A stretch of 39,347 nucleotides of DNA from Bacteroidales bacterium (lineage in GTDB: Bacteria; Bacteroidota; Bacteroidia; Bacteroidales; WCHB1-69): positions 1 through 39,347 of the forward strand of contig JAFRUI010000001.1 in NCBI GenBank assembly GCA_017438945.1, given 5' to 3'. Positions 32,627-39,347 of the stretch are shown one piece after another (the first letter of the stretch is position 1; every line of letters starts with the position of its first letter). A program made the position numbers and the translations under genes. The notes below the pieces were generated by a model. That model made no database searches. It was not told the DNA's origin and saw only the letters and a program-made list of their open reading frames with translations.

Positions 32627-32651
32627 TGCATAATTAAGAATTATGAATGTT
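32609..32651 (+). repeat. CATAATG heptamer repeat joining two genes
   Basis: CATAATG units begin inside the fusion gene, supply its stop codon and end in AAGAATTATGAATG, which provides the start ATG of the LRR gene. It is nearly the same as 1056-1090. Confidence 0.88.
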
Positions 32652-33281
32652 ATGGGCAGAAGAGGTCTATTTTTCATTTTAATAATGACTGTTTTTTGTA
32701 CTAGCGTTTTTGCGCAGAAGACGACTCTGCTTTACGCGCCTGATGATGACGGGAAGGTCTTCACATCGATTGAGGAGGCATTGAAGGCGGAGAGTCCTGT
32801 CTATCGGTTGAAAATCACCAAGTTGGCTAATAAGGATTCGTTGCCGGAAGAGTTGTTCCGGCTCACGGAGTTGCGCGAGCTCACCGTGAAGGGGTGCAAA
32901 CTCTGCCGGTTGAATCAGAATATCGGCAAACTGACGAAGTTGCAGTACCTCAATGTTGACCACAACAAGTTGTTGCGGCTGCCCGAAACGATAGGCGCGC
33001 TCAGAGACCTGCGCACGCTCGTCATTTCCCGCAACATCCTCGAGGAGCTACCCGAGAGCATCGGGAACCTGCACCAGCTCGTCACCATCGACGCATGGGG
33101 GAATCCGCTTTATGTACTCCCCCACTCCATCAGCGATATTAGCAACACATTGAAAATATTGGACTTACGGCAGATCCCGCTTACAAAATGGGAATACGAA
33201 GCCATGGAGCAACTTCTTCCTAAAACTGACATCCAGTTCACGAATATCTGCGAGTGCGAGAACAGGAGGGATCATGATTAA
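32643..33281 (+). CDS. Exported leucine-rich repeat protein
   Basis: The 212-residue protein has a signal peptide (MGRRGLFFILIMTVFCTSVF, ending AQ) and about five leucine-rich repeats between residues 65 and 175: LPEELFRLTELRELTVKGC, IGKLTKLQYLNVDHNKLLRL, IGALRDLRTLVISRN, IGNLHQLVTIDAWGNPLYVL and a degenerate last repeat. They are of the type with LPxxIxxLxxLxxLxxxxN. LRRs mediate protein binding; the partner is unknown. It ends CECENRRDHD with no sorting domain, so it is probably periplasmic. The ATG at 32643 lies in a repeat; ATG 32652 would serve as well. The last codons and TAA lie inside the left arm of a long terminator hairpin. Confidence 0.8.
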   Translation: MNVMGRRGLFFILIMTVFCTSVFAQKTTLLYAPDDDGKVFTSIEEALKAESPVYRLKITKLANKDSLPEELFRLTELRELTVKGCKLCRLNQNIGKLTKLQYLNVDHNKLLRLPETIGALRDLRTLVISRNILEELPESIGNLHQLVTIDAWGNPLYVLPHSISDISNTLKILDLRQIPLTKWEYEAMEQLLPKTDIQFTNICECENRRDHD

Positions 33282-33327
33282 AAAAGAAAACGCGGCCGAA
33301 TGACCGCGTTTTCTTTTTTAATCATGA
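33272..33327. terminator. Bidirectional terminator with 24-bp perfect stem
   Basis: Bases 33272-33295 pair perfectly with 33304-33327 around an 8-nt loop. T-runs in both directions make it suitable for ending both the LRR gene (plus) and argF (minus). The LRR stop codon (33279-33281) lies within the stem. Confidence 0.92.
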
Positions 33328-33336
33328 CCCGATGGA

Positions 33337-34338
33337 TTAGTCGCCGAGGGTGGCCACCATCACAGCCTTGATCGTGTGCATACGGTTTTCAGCCTCGTCG
33401 AAGACGATGGAGTTCTCGGATTCGAAAACGTCCTCGGTAACTTCGATGCCGTCCAGACCGAATTGTTTGTGCACGTCGCGGCCAACCTGTGTTTCGAGGT
33501 TGTGGTAAGCGGGCAGGCAGTGCATGAACTTGCATTTCGGGTTGCCGGTAAGAGCCATCGTCTCTTTATTGACCTGATAAGGTTTGAGCAGTTTGATACG
33601 CTCAGCCCACACTTCGACGGGTTCACCCATGGAGACCCAAACGTCGGTGTAGAGGAAGTCGCAGCCCTTGACGCCCTTCTTGACATCGTCGGTGACGGTC
33701 ACCTTGGCGCCGGTCTTTTTAGCGATTTCCTGACATTGTTTCACGAGGGCTTTGTCGGGTTGCAGGGCCTTGGGAGCCACGATGCGGACATCCATTCCCA
33801 TCTTCGCGCCGCCGACCATCAGGGAGTTACCCATGTTGAAGCGGGCATCGCCGAGGTAAGCGTAAGTGACTTGGTTCAGGGGTTTGTCAACATGCTCGCT
33901 CATGGTGAGGAAGTCGGCGAGGACCTGCGTGGGGTGGAATTCGTTGGTGAGGCCGTTCCAGACGGGAACACCGGCGTATTCAGCCAGTTTCTCGACGGTT
34001 GCCTGGGCGAAGCCACGGTATTCGATGCCGTCGAACATGCGTCCGAGTACGCGGGCGGTGTCTTCCATAGACTCCTTCACGCCGATCTGGGAACCGGTGG
34101 GTCCGAGGTAGGTGACATGTGCGCCTTGGTCGTAAGCAGCCACTTCGAAAGCGCAACGGGTACGGGTGGAGGTCTTCTCAAAAATCAAGGCAATATTCTT
34201 GCCTTTCAGACGAGGTTGTTCCGTGCCGGCGTATTTCGCGCGTTTGAGGTCGCGGGCCAAGTCAAGCATGAATTGGATTTCCGTCGGAGTGAAGTCCAAC
34301 AGTTTCAGGAAGCTTCTGTTTCTTAAATTGAATGCCAT
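33337..34338 (-). CDS. argF: Ornithine carbamoyltransferase
   Basis: The 333-residue protein transfers the carbamoyl group of carbamoyl phosphate to ornithine, giving citrulline, in arginine synthesis or, in the reverse direction, arginine deiminase catabolism. All diagnostic motifs are present: STRTR (carbamoyl-phosphate site), the [13 protein letters not shown] segment, and HCLP in [10 protein letters not shown] (ornithine site). The N-terminus [20 protein letters not shown] and [20 protein letters not shown] are close to E. coli ArgI/ArgF and ArcB. No other arginine gene is nearby, so direction of use is unclear. ATG 34338 is used; the longer frame to 34383 would include the promoter. A minus-strand TATCTTTG box lies 42 nt upstream. 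Confidence 0.95.
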   Translation of the reverse strand: MAFNLRNRSFLKLLDFTPTEIQFMLDLARDLKRAKYAGTEQPRLKGKNIALIFEKTSTRTRCAFEVAAYDQGAHVTYLGPTGSQIGVKESMEDTARVLGRMFDGIEYRGFAQATVEKLAEYAGVPVWNGLTNEFHPTQVLADFLTMSEHVDKPLNQVTYAYLGDARFNMGNSLMVGGAKMGMDVRIVAPKALQPDKALVKQCQEIAKKTGAKVTVTDDVKKGVKGCDFLYTDVWVSMGEPVEVWAERIKLLKPYQVNKETMALTGNPKCKFMHCLPAYHNLETQVGRDVHKQFGLDGIEVTEDVFESENSIVFDEAENRMHTIKAVMVATLGD

Positions 34339-34380
34339 AATTGAAATTTTGATATTTAATGATGTTTGATTTTCCGGCGG

Positions 34381-34388
34381 CAAAGATA
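34381..34388 (-). promoter_or_regulatory. -7 promoter box for argF
   Basis: On the minus strand TATCTTTG followed by CCGCCG matches TAnnTTTG, 42 nt before the argF ATG. Confidence 0.7.
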
Positions 34389-34441
34389 CGATTTTTTGTG
34401 AATAATGAATCGGGATTTGTGCATAGAAACCCGTTCAACGA

Positions 34442-34475
34442 ATAAAAAAAAACGGGACAAAAGCGATTGTCCCGT
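34442..34475 (-). terminator. Rho-independent terminator of the small lipoprotein gene
   Basis: ACGGGACAA pairs with TTGTCCCGT (9 bp, 6-nt loop) and is followed on the minus strand by a run of at least nine T. Confidence 0.92.
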
Positions 34476-34500
34476 CTTCATATCGTCAAAAGATGATTTC

Positions 34501-34905
34501 TTAATCAGCCACGACATCGAGGATCTCCTCACCACCGTCTTTCGTGTATTTGTACTGGTGAAGAATGGTGTTATCCTCATTTCTCTTAAGAGTGTAAATG
34601 AAATAGTCACCTTCCTCGAAATATTGGGCCAACTTGTTATTGAAATTGGAAGAAATGGCAAGATTAGCCTCGAGGGTAAAACGGGCATCAGCTTTCAAAT
34701 CCGTGAATTCGACATCACCTCTCCAAGTGTAGTCACCTTCCCAGAATGCAGACAATGTGCCGAGGACAGCCTTCACCGCCACCTCATTGTCGTGACTGGC
34801 GAAATGATATTCCGAGACAGCAGCATTGTAAGTGTGCTGATCTCTGTGACAGCTTGAGAAAACAAATGCCATGCACACGCATGCAAGAACCATAATCTTT
34901 TTCAT
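34501..34905 (-). CDS. Small lipoprotein of unknown function
   Basis: The 134-residue protein begins with a lipoprotein signal (MKKIMVLACVCMAFVFSSCH, lipobox FSSC), so it is probably lipid-anchored in the envelope. The mature part has short beta strands, charged and aromatic residues (FWEGDYTWRGDVEFTDL, QYFEEGDYFIYTLKRNED) and no motif I recognise. The gene stands alone, with its own -7 box (34946-34953, minus) and its own strong terminator, which supports it being real and independently expressed. It is divergent from the HAD gene. Confidence 0.78.
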   Translation of the reverse strand: MKKIMVLACVCMAFVFSSCHRDQHTYNAAVSEYHFASHDNEVAVKAVLGTLSAFWEGDYTWRGDVEFTDLKADARFTLEANLAISSNFNNKLAQYFEEGDYFIYTLKRNEDNTILHQYKYTKDGGEEILDVVAD

Positions 34906-34945
34906 AGGATGTTTTTTTTAAGAATGATATTTGAATTTATGGCGG

Positions 34946-34953
34946 CAAAAATA
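34946..34953 (-). promoter_or_regulatory. -7 promoter box for the small lipoprotein gene
   Basis: Minus-strand TATTTTTG matches TAnnTTTG, 40 nt before the ATG at 34905. Confidence 0.65.
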
Positions 34954-35046
34954 AAAAAATAATCAAAGCAATTCCTGTTTTGCCTTTGGATTTTTATTTT
35001 TTTATGAGTCGCACCTTCTCTGATTTCACCATATCCACAAATTATG

Positions 35047-35054
35047 TAAATTTG
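35047..35054 (+). promoter_or_regulatory. -7 promoter box for the HAD hydrolase gene
   Basis: TAAATTTG matches TAnnTTTG, 24 nt before the ATG at 35079. Confidence 0.65.
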
Positions 35055-35078
35055 CAGACCAATTTTAGAAAAGCATAA

Positions 35079-35693
35079 ATGATGAACGACATCACTCATA
35101 TCGCATTGGACATGGGCGGCGTGGTACTCCACATCGACCATGAGCAGGCCGTGACGCGTTTCGAGGAGATCGGAGTTTCCAACGCCCGCGAATTCCTCAA
35201 CCCCTACCACCAGCAGGGGATTTTCGGACAATTGGAAGGCGGGCAAATCTCGGCAGAGACATTCGTCGAAGAACTCAGCCGCCTCATTGGCAAGCCGCTC
35301 ACGCACGAGCAGTGCCTCTATGCGTGGCTCGGTTACCTCAAGGAGATTCCACAGCGCAATCTCGACACTATCCGACGACTTCGCGAAAAAGGCTATCGTG
35401 TCTGCCTGCTCTCCAACACCAACCCCTTCTTCTTCGAATGGGCCGAAAGCGGTGCTTTCGACAGCCACGGCCACCCTATCCGCGACTACTTCGACGCACT
35501 CTACGTCAGCTTTCAATGCAAACTGCTGAAACCATCGAGGGAAATTTACGAACACGTGCTGCGCAGCGAAGGCATACGTCCCGAACAACTGCTCTTCATC
35601 GACGACAGCGAGCGCAACACCGAAGCCGCCGCCGCGTTGGGCATCCGAACAATGCACGTGGAAACAAACGCGGACTGGACCTTGTTAATGTAG
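35079..35693 (+). CDS. HAD-superfamily hydrolase (YihX-like)
   Basis: The 204-residue cytoplasmic protein carries the four HAD motifs. Motif I is ALDMGGVVL, with the nucleophile Asp and Gly at the +2 position as in YihX-type members. Motif II is LLSNTN, motif III is the Lys in QCKLLKPSREIY, and motif IV is FIDDSERN. The cap is a small helical one inserted after motif I. YihX of E. coli is a sugar-phosphate phosphatase; the substrate here is not shown by sequence. The stop codon is provided by the first unit of a heptamer repeat. ATG 35082 is an alternative start. Confidence 0.9.
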   Translation: MMNDITHIALDMGGVVLHIDHEQAVTRFEEIGVSNAREFLNPYHQQGIFGQLEGGQISAETFVEELSRLIGKPLTHEQCLYAWLGYLKEIPQRNLDTIRRLREKGYRVCLLSNTNPFFFEWAESGAFDSHGHPIRDYFDALYVSFQCKLLKPSREIYEHVLRSEGIRPEQLLFIDDSERNTEAAAALGIRTMHVETNADWTLLM

Positions 35694-35732
35694 AATGATG
35701 AATGATGAATGCAGAATGTAGAATGTAGAATA
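35686..35732 (+). repeat. ATGTAGA/ATGATGA heptamer repeat after the HAD gene
   Basis: Six 7-nt units (variants of AATGTAG, AATGATG and AATGCAG) begin in the last codons of the HAD gene and include its TAG stop. They are the same type as 30706-30741. Confidence 0.88.
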
Positions 35733-35778
35733 TGTCTTTAAACGTAAACAAATACACCTTACACTCTTACGAGCCCAA

Positions 35779-35803
35779 AACTACTAACTACTAACTGCTA
35801 ACT
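35779..35803 (-). repeat. TTAGTAG heptamer repeat over the uvrA gene end
   Basis: On the minus strand this is identical over all 25 nt to 14722-14746. It encodes the final LAVSS and the stop codon of UvrA. Confidence 0.92.
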
Positions 35804-38621
35804 TATCTCGCAGCCATTCCGCCGTATAAGAACCCTTACATTTCACCAACTCTTCCGGAGTACCTTCAAACACGATGTTGCCGCCGGCGTCGCCACCCTC
35901 GGGACCGAGGTCGATGATCCAGTCGGCACACTTGATGAGCTCCGTGTTGTGCTCGATGACCAAAACCGTGTTGCCGTGCTCGATCAGCCGGTTGAAGGCG
36001 TCGTAGAGTTTGTGGATGTCGTGGAAATGAAGACCTGTGGTTGGCTCGTCGAAGATGAAGAGCTTGCGCTGCTTGTCATCGTCCTGCGCTAAGAAGTTGG
36101 CCAATTTCACGCGCTGCGCCTCACCGCCCGACAAGGTCGAGGACGGCTGTCCCAGCACCAGGTACTCCAACCCCACATCTTTTAACGGCTGCAAACGGCG
36201 CAAAATATTTGCTGTGATATCATTGGGTGTCAGACTGTTGAAGAAGTCCAACGCCTCGTTTACCGTCATGTTCAGGATATCGTTGATATCCTTGCCGGAA
36301 ACCTTGATGTCCAGAGCGTCGTCGCGGAAACGTTTGCCCTGACACGACGGGCAGACCATCTCCACATCGGCCATGAACTGCATGTTGATATGGATGATGC
36401 CCTCGCCTTCACACTCCTCGCAGCGGCCGCCCGCCACGTTGAAGGAGAAAAAGCCCGCCTTGTAATTGCGCTGCTTGGACAACGGCTGAGCTGCGTAAAG
36501 GTCACGAATATAGTCGAAAATCTTGAGGTAAGTAGCAGGATTGGATCGCGAGGAACGCCCGATGGCATCCTGATCGACCATCACCACGCCGTTGACCTTG
36601 GTCATGTCGCCCGACACGCCGCCGCAACGACCCGGCCTCGGCACATTGGCATCGCCCAAGAGCCGTGCCACAGACGGATAGACAACGTCTGTCACCAGAG
36701 AGCTCTTGCCCGATCCGCTCACGCCGGTCACCACCGTGAAACATTCCAACGGAATCTTCACGCTGATGTTCTTGAGGTTGTGCTCGCGAGCATTCTGCAC
36801 CTCGATATAGTTGCGCCATTTCCGGCGGTATTTCGGCAACGGGATGCGCATCACGTCTTTACCGTCGACACTCGGTACCATACCCCGCAAATAGCTGGCT
36901 GTCAGATTCTTTTTCTGCGACAACAACTTGTCGAACGTGCCAGAGAAGACCACCTCGCCGCCAAACTGCCCGGCCATGGGACCGATATCGACAATGTAGT
37001 CGGCAGCTTTGATGATGGCTTCGTCGTGCTCGACCACAACCACCGTGTTGCCGATGTCGCGCAACCGTTTCAGCACGTTGATAAGGTTCTGGGTGTCTCG
37101 GGGATGCAGTCCGATACTCGGTTCGTCAAGGATGTAGAGGGACCCCACGAGACTGCTGCCCAGCGAGGTAGCCAGGTTAATGCGCTGTGACTCACCGCCT
37201 GACAATGTGGAACAGTTGCGGTCCAAGGTCAGGTATCCGAGTCCCACCTCGTCCAACAGTCCGATACGGGTGGTCAGCTCGCGCATCAGAATCTTGGCGA
37301 TTTCTTTTTCATTATCGTTTTGATATTCAAAGTTTTCGAAGTATTTCTTCAGTTCTGAAACCGGCATGTTCTGCAATTCGGCGATGGACTTGCCGTTGAC
37401 CTTCACGTACTGTGCATCCTTGCGCAAGCGCGTGCCGTGGCATTCGGGACAGAGTTCGCGCCCGCGATAGCGCGCCTGCATCACCCGAAACTGGATCTTG
37501 TAAGTGTTCGCAGCCACAAAATCGAAAAACTGCGTGATACCATGCACATCATGCTTCACATCGCCGTACCAAAGCAGGTTGTACTCCTCTTCGGTAAGGT
37601 CATCAATGGCGCGATAAACGGGGAAATCGAGTTTGGAGGCATAGCGGATGAAATGGCGTTTCCACTCGCTCATGATTTCGCCGTGCCAGCAGGCCACCGC
37701 ATCCTCCGCCACCGACAACGAGCGGTCGGGGAAGACCAGATCGGGGTTCACGCCCTCCACCATGCCCGTGCCGGAACAAGTCTTGCACGCCCCGTAAGGG
37801 TTGTTGAAGCTGAACATGTTCACCGTCGGTTCCTCAAACGTCATGCCGTCGGCTTCGAAAAAGTTGCTGAACGACTTCAACTCGCTCTTTTCCCCTTCGC
37901 GGAGCACCGCACACACGCCCTTTCCTTCCGAAAAAGCCACGTTCACGGCATCCGTCACGCGAGTCTGCTGCGCCGCCAAATTGTCGGACTTGAAACGGTC
38001 CACCATCACATACAGTTTCTTCGGATCGGGTTCCTTTTCGAACTTGATAACATCATCGATTTCAAATAGTTGCCGGTCATACACCATTCTGTTGAAGCCC
38101 TGCTGCCGGAGAATCAGCAGCTGGTCGCCGACGGAACGCCCTTCGGGAATCACCATGGGGGCAAGCACATAAACGCGCTCACCTTCAGGGGTTTGCATGA
38201 TGAAACGCAACACATCCTTCACGTCGTGGCGTTTCACCTCCTGTCCGCTCACCGGCGAAAAGGTGTGGCCGATGCGGGCGAAGAGAAGCTTCAGGTATTC
38301 GTAAATTTCCGTCACGGTGCCCACGGTCGATCGGGGGTTCCGCGACAGGATCTGCTGCTCAATAGCGATGGCCGGCGGGATGCCCGTGATGGACTTCACC
38401 TCGGGCTTTTTCATGCGTCCCATGAACTGGCGGGCATACGAGCTGAGGCTCTCCACATAGCGCCGCTGCCCCTCCGCATAGAGCGTATCGAAAGCTAACG
38501 AAGACTTTCCAGAGCCGGACAATCCCGTGATTACTACGAACTTATTGCGCGGAATATCCAAATCGATATTCTTCAGGTTGTTGACCTTCGCGCCACGTAT
38601 GGAAATTTTTTTCTCTTTCAT
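35784..38621 (-). CDS. uvrA: Excinuclease ABC subunit A
   Basis: The 945-residue ABC ATPase recognises damaged DNA and loads UvrB in nucleotide excision repair. Two nucleotide-binding domains are seen: Walker A motifs GLSGSGKSS (residues 33-41) and GVSGSGKSS, with two LSGGE signatures ([20 protein letters not shown] and [20 protein letters not shown]). The C-terminal zinc finger is complete ([11 protein letters not shown] ... CPSCQGKRF). In the insertion-domain finger only the second CxxC (ACKTCSGTG) is present; FFEADGM stands where E. coli has the first. The last five residues, LAVSS, derive from a repeat tract, so the ancestral end was probably near RDKL. The frame extends to 38765, but ATG 38621 matches the family start ([20 protein letters not shown]). 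Confidence 0.97.
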   Translation of the reverse strand: MKEKKISIRGAKVNNLKNIDLDIPRNKFVVITGLSGSGKSSLAFDTLYAEGQRRYVESLSSYARQFMGRMKKPEVKSITGIPPAIAIEQQILSRNPRSTVGTVTEIYEYLKLLFARIGHTFSPVSGQEVKRHDVKDVLRFIMQTPEGERVYVLAPMVIPEGRSVGDQLLILRQQGFNRMVYDRQLFEIDDVIKFEKEPDPKKLYVMVDRFKSDNLAAQQTRVTDAVNVAFSEGKGVCAVLREGEKSELKSFSNFFEADGMTFEEPTVNMFSFNNPYGACKTCSGTGMVEGVNPDLVFPDRSLSVAEDAVACWHGEIMSEWKRHFIRYASKLDFPVYRAIDDLTEEEYNLLWYGDVKHDVHGITQFFDFVAANTYKIQFRVMQARYRGRELCPECHGTRLRKDAQYVKVNGKSIAELQNMPVSELKKYFENFEYQNDNEKEIAKILMRELTTRIGLLDEVGLGYLTLDRNCSTLSGGESQRINLATSLGSSLVGSLYILDEPSIGLHPRDTQNLINVLKRLRDIGNTVVVVEHDEAIIKAADYIVDIGPMAGQFGGEVVFSGTFDKLLSQKKNLTASYLRGMVPSVDGKDVMRIPLPKYRRKWRNYIEVQNAREHNLKNISVKIPLECFTVVTGVSGSGKSSLVTDVVYPSVARLLGDANVPRPGRCGGVSGDMTKVNGVVMVDQDAIGRSSRSNPATYLKIFDYIRDLYAAQPLSKQRNYKAGFFSFNVAGGRCEECEGEGIIHINMQFMADVEMVCPSCQGKRFRDDALDIKVSGKDINDILNMTVNEALDFFNSLTPNDITANILRRLQPLKDVGLEYLVLGQPSSTLSGGEAQRVKLANFLAQDDDKQRKLFIFDEPTTGLHFHDIHKLYDAFNRLIEHGNTVLVIEHNTELIKCADWIIDLGPEGGDAGGNIVFEGTPEELVKCKGSYTAEWLRDKLAVSS

Positions 38622-38633
38622 AATTTGAGGGCG

Positions 38634-38641
38634 CGAAAATA
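38634..38641 (-). promoter_or_regulatory. Probable -7 box for uvrA
   Basis: On the minus strand TATTTTCG, one base off TAnnTTTG, lies 12 nt before the uvrA ATG. The leader would be very short. Confidence 0.4.
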
Positions 38642-38858
38642 CGATTTTTTTTGTGACTAGTGAAAGGTATTCAAGGAACAAAATGACTTCTCCTTCATCC
38701 AACACTTTCCCTTTCACGAATAAAAAACAAAATTCATGAACTTTCTCCGATTTTCCGCGAAACAAATATTTTATTTTAACTATTAATTATCAAATAATTT
38801 TCAATAAAATTCAACAAACTGTTGATTCACAGCTAAAAACAAAAATTTTCAAAACCTC
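38642..38858. other. AT-rich divergent intergenic region
   Basis: About 215 bases between uvrA and the Rpn-family gene. It is markedly AT-rich with A- and T-tracts and AATTATCAAATAATTTTC-like sequence. The uvrA frame is open through part of it, but no plausible start or conserved protein is seen. I see no RNA gene here. Confidence 0.5.
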
Positions 38859-38889
38859 TTGACAAAGGGGGTTTCTTGTTGTATCTTTG
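38859..38889 (+). promoter_or_regulatory. Complete Bacteroidota promoter for the Rpn-family gene
   Basis: TTG at 38859-38861 and TATCTTTG at 38882-38889 are separated by 20 bases, matching the -33/-7 consensus; the ATG follows 20 nt later. Confidence 0.8.
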
Positions 38890-38909
38890 CGGCAGGAAAT
38901 TATTCAAAC

Positions 38910-39347
38910 ATGATGACATATTGCAAATATTACAGCCCAGTGACCGATGTCACTTTCCGGAAGGTCTTCGGGGAGCACCCCGACCTGACTGCCAGCCTGC
39001 TCAACGCCTTCCTCCCGTTGGAGGAGGGCCGCACTATCACCGAACTGCGCTACCTTCCGCCCGAGCTGATGCCCGAGACACCCGCGCGCAAGCACAGCAT
39101 CGTCGATGTGCACTGCACCGACTCCGCTGGCGCGACGTTCCTCGTTGAGATGCAACTCAACTATGACTCGGACTTCTTCCAACGCGTCTTCTTCAACGCC
39201 TCCAAGGCATACGTCAGGCAGCTCAAGGCTGGGGAGCAGTTCAAGCTGTTACAACCCGTCTATTCCCTCAACTTTGTCAGCGGCGACCTGCACAAGGGAC
39301 TCAACGAATGGTATCATCCTTATCAATTTGTCCACATCTACCATAGC
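38910..39347 (+). CDS. Rpn/PD-(D/E)XK nuclease family protein, 3' end missing
   Basis: The gene runs off the window; 146 residues are visible in frame from the ATG at 38910. The opening YYSPVTDVTFRKVFGEHPDL and the pattern D66 ... E80-x-Q82 (HSIVDVHCTD, then FLVEMQLNYDSDFFQR) are those of the Rpn / PD-(D/E)XK nuclease transposase family, with Y-x-x-x-L and QPVYSLNFV following. Members in E. coli promote RecA-independent recombination and act as DNA endonucleases; in Bacteroidales they occur in many stand-alone copies. No inverted repeats are visible at its 5' side, so it is not shown to be a mobile element here. The short second reading frame at 38876-39148 is a shadow. Confidence 0.85.
   Translation, partial: MMTYCKYYSPVTDVTFRKVFGEHPDLTASLLNAFLPLEEGRTITELRYLPPELMPETPARKHSIVDVHCTDSAGATFLVEMQLNYDSDFFQRVFFNASKAYVRQLKAGEQFKLLQPVYSLNFVSGDLHKGLNEWYHPYQFVHIYHS

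Noticed and set aside
38622-38765. N-terminal extension of UvrA by 48 residues
   Set aside because: The extension overlaps the promoter-like box, has no similarity to UvrA, and the family start matches the ATG at 38621.
38910-39347. Rpn-family gene as a complete insertion sequence
   Set aside because: The 3' end is outside the window, no terminal inverted repeat or target duplication is visible, and it has an ordinary host-type promoter.

Overview
The window looks like chromosomal DNA of an uncultured, gut- or rumen-type member of the Bacteroidales (Bacteroidota). Four things support this. Several proteins carry Type IX secretion (T9SS) sorting domains (type A at 1-1059 and 9091-11409, type B at 23304-25709). 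Most exported proteins have signal peptides ending in A-Q, and there are large TonB-dependent receptors with CarboxypepD_reg-like N-termini. Many start sites have the Bacteroidota -7 promoter box TAnnTTTG. Ribosome-binding sites are weak or absent. The order comes from these family signatures; a genus is not assigned. No prophage, plasmid, CRISPR array or complete insertion sequence was seen.

Layout. 1-1059: 3' end of a T9SS cargo protein with fibronectin-like domains. 1184-5937: tightly packed set tsaC, coaD, two thioredoxin-fold exported proteins and a DUF6029-like outer-membrane barrel. 6208-8888: His-rich small membrane protein plus TonB receptor, a likely metal or metal-complex uptake pair. 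9091-11409: secreted M1 aminopeptidase. 11484-11558: tRNA-His with its own promoter and terminator. 11668-14217: second TonB/OMP receptor. 14247-16200: NUDIX hydrolase and exported alpha/beta hydrolase. 16378-17766: FISUMP-domain protein. 17911-23165: TonB receptor followed by two paralogous DUF5689-type OB-fold lipoproteins. 23304-25709: IgGFc-binding-like T9SS type B protein. 25791-27908 (minus): NhaD antiporter and an OMP barrel. 28057-28998 trxB. 29250-30707 sufB. 30735-31652 unknown exported protein. 31739-32626: riboflavin kinase domain fused to a GNAT acetyltransferase. 32643-33281 LRR protein. 33337-34338 (minus) ornithine carbamoyltransferase. 34501-34905 (minus) small lipoprotein. 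35079-35693 HAD hydrolase. 35784-38621 (minus) uvrA. 38910-39347: 5' part of an Rpn/PD-(D/E)XK family gene cut by the window end.

The most unusual signals are not ordinary genes. (1) A dispersed set of short tandem repeats, mostly with a 7-nt unit but with many different unit sequences, sits at gene boundaries and has rewritten gene ends. NUDIX and UvrA, unrelated proteins, both end in LAVSS because the same 25-nt repeat tract runs over their stop codons. The kinase-GNAT fusion ends in IIHNA for the same kind of reason, and a 4x7 array lies inside a T9SS sorting domain. (2) Two exported-protein genes (16378 and 23304) share an ECF-sigma-like promoter, TGTAAC-N17-CGACAA, at nearly the same distance from the ATG, instead of the housekeeping box. 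(3) The riboflavin kinase-GNAT fusion lacks the FAD synthetase half of RibF. (4) The TonB receptor plus two OB-fold lipoproteins resembles a Sus-like uptake system with no SusD, substrate unknown. Function calls rest on motif recognition by eye; no database search was run.
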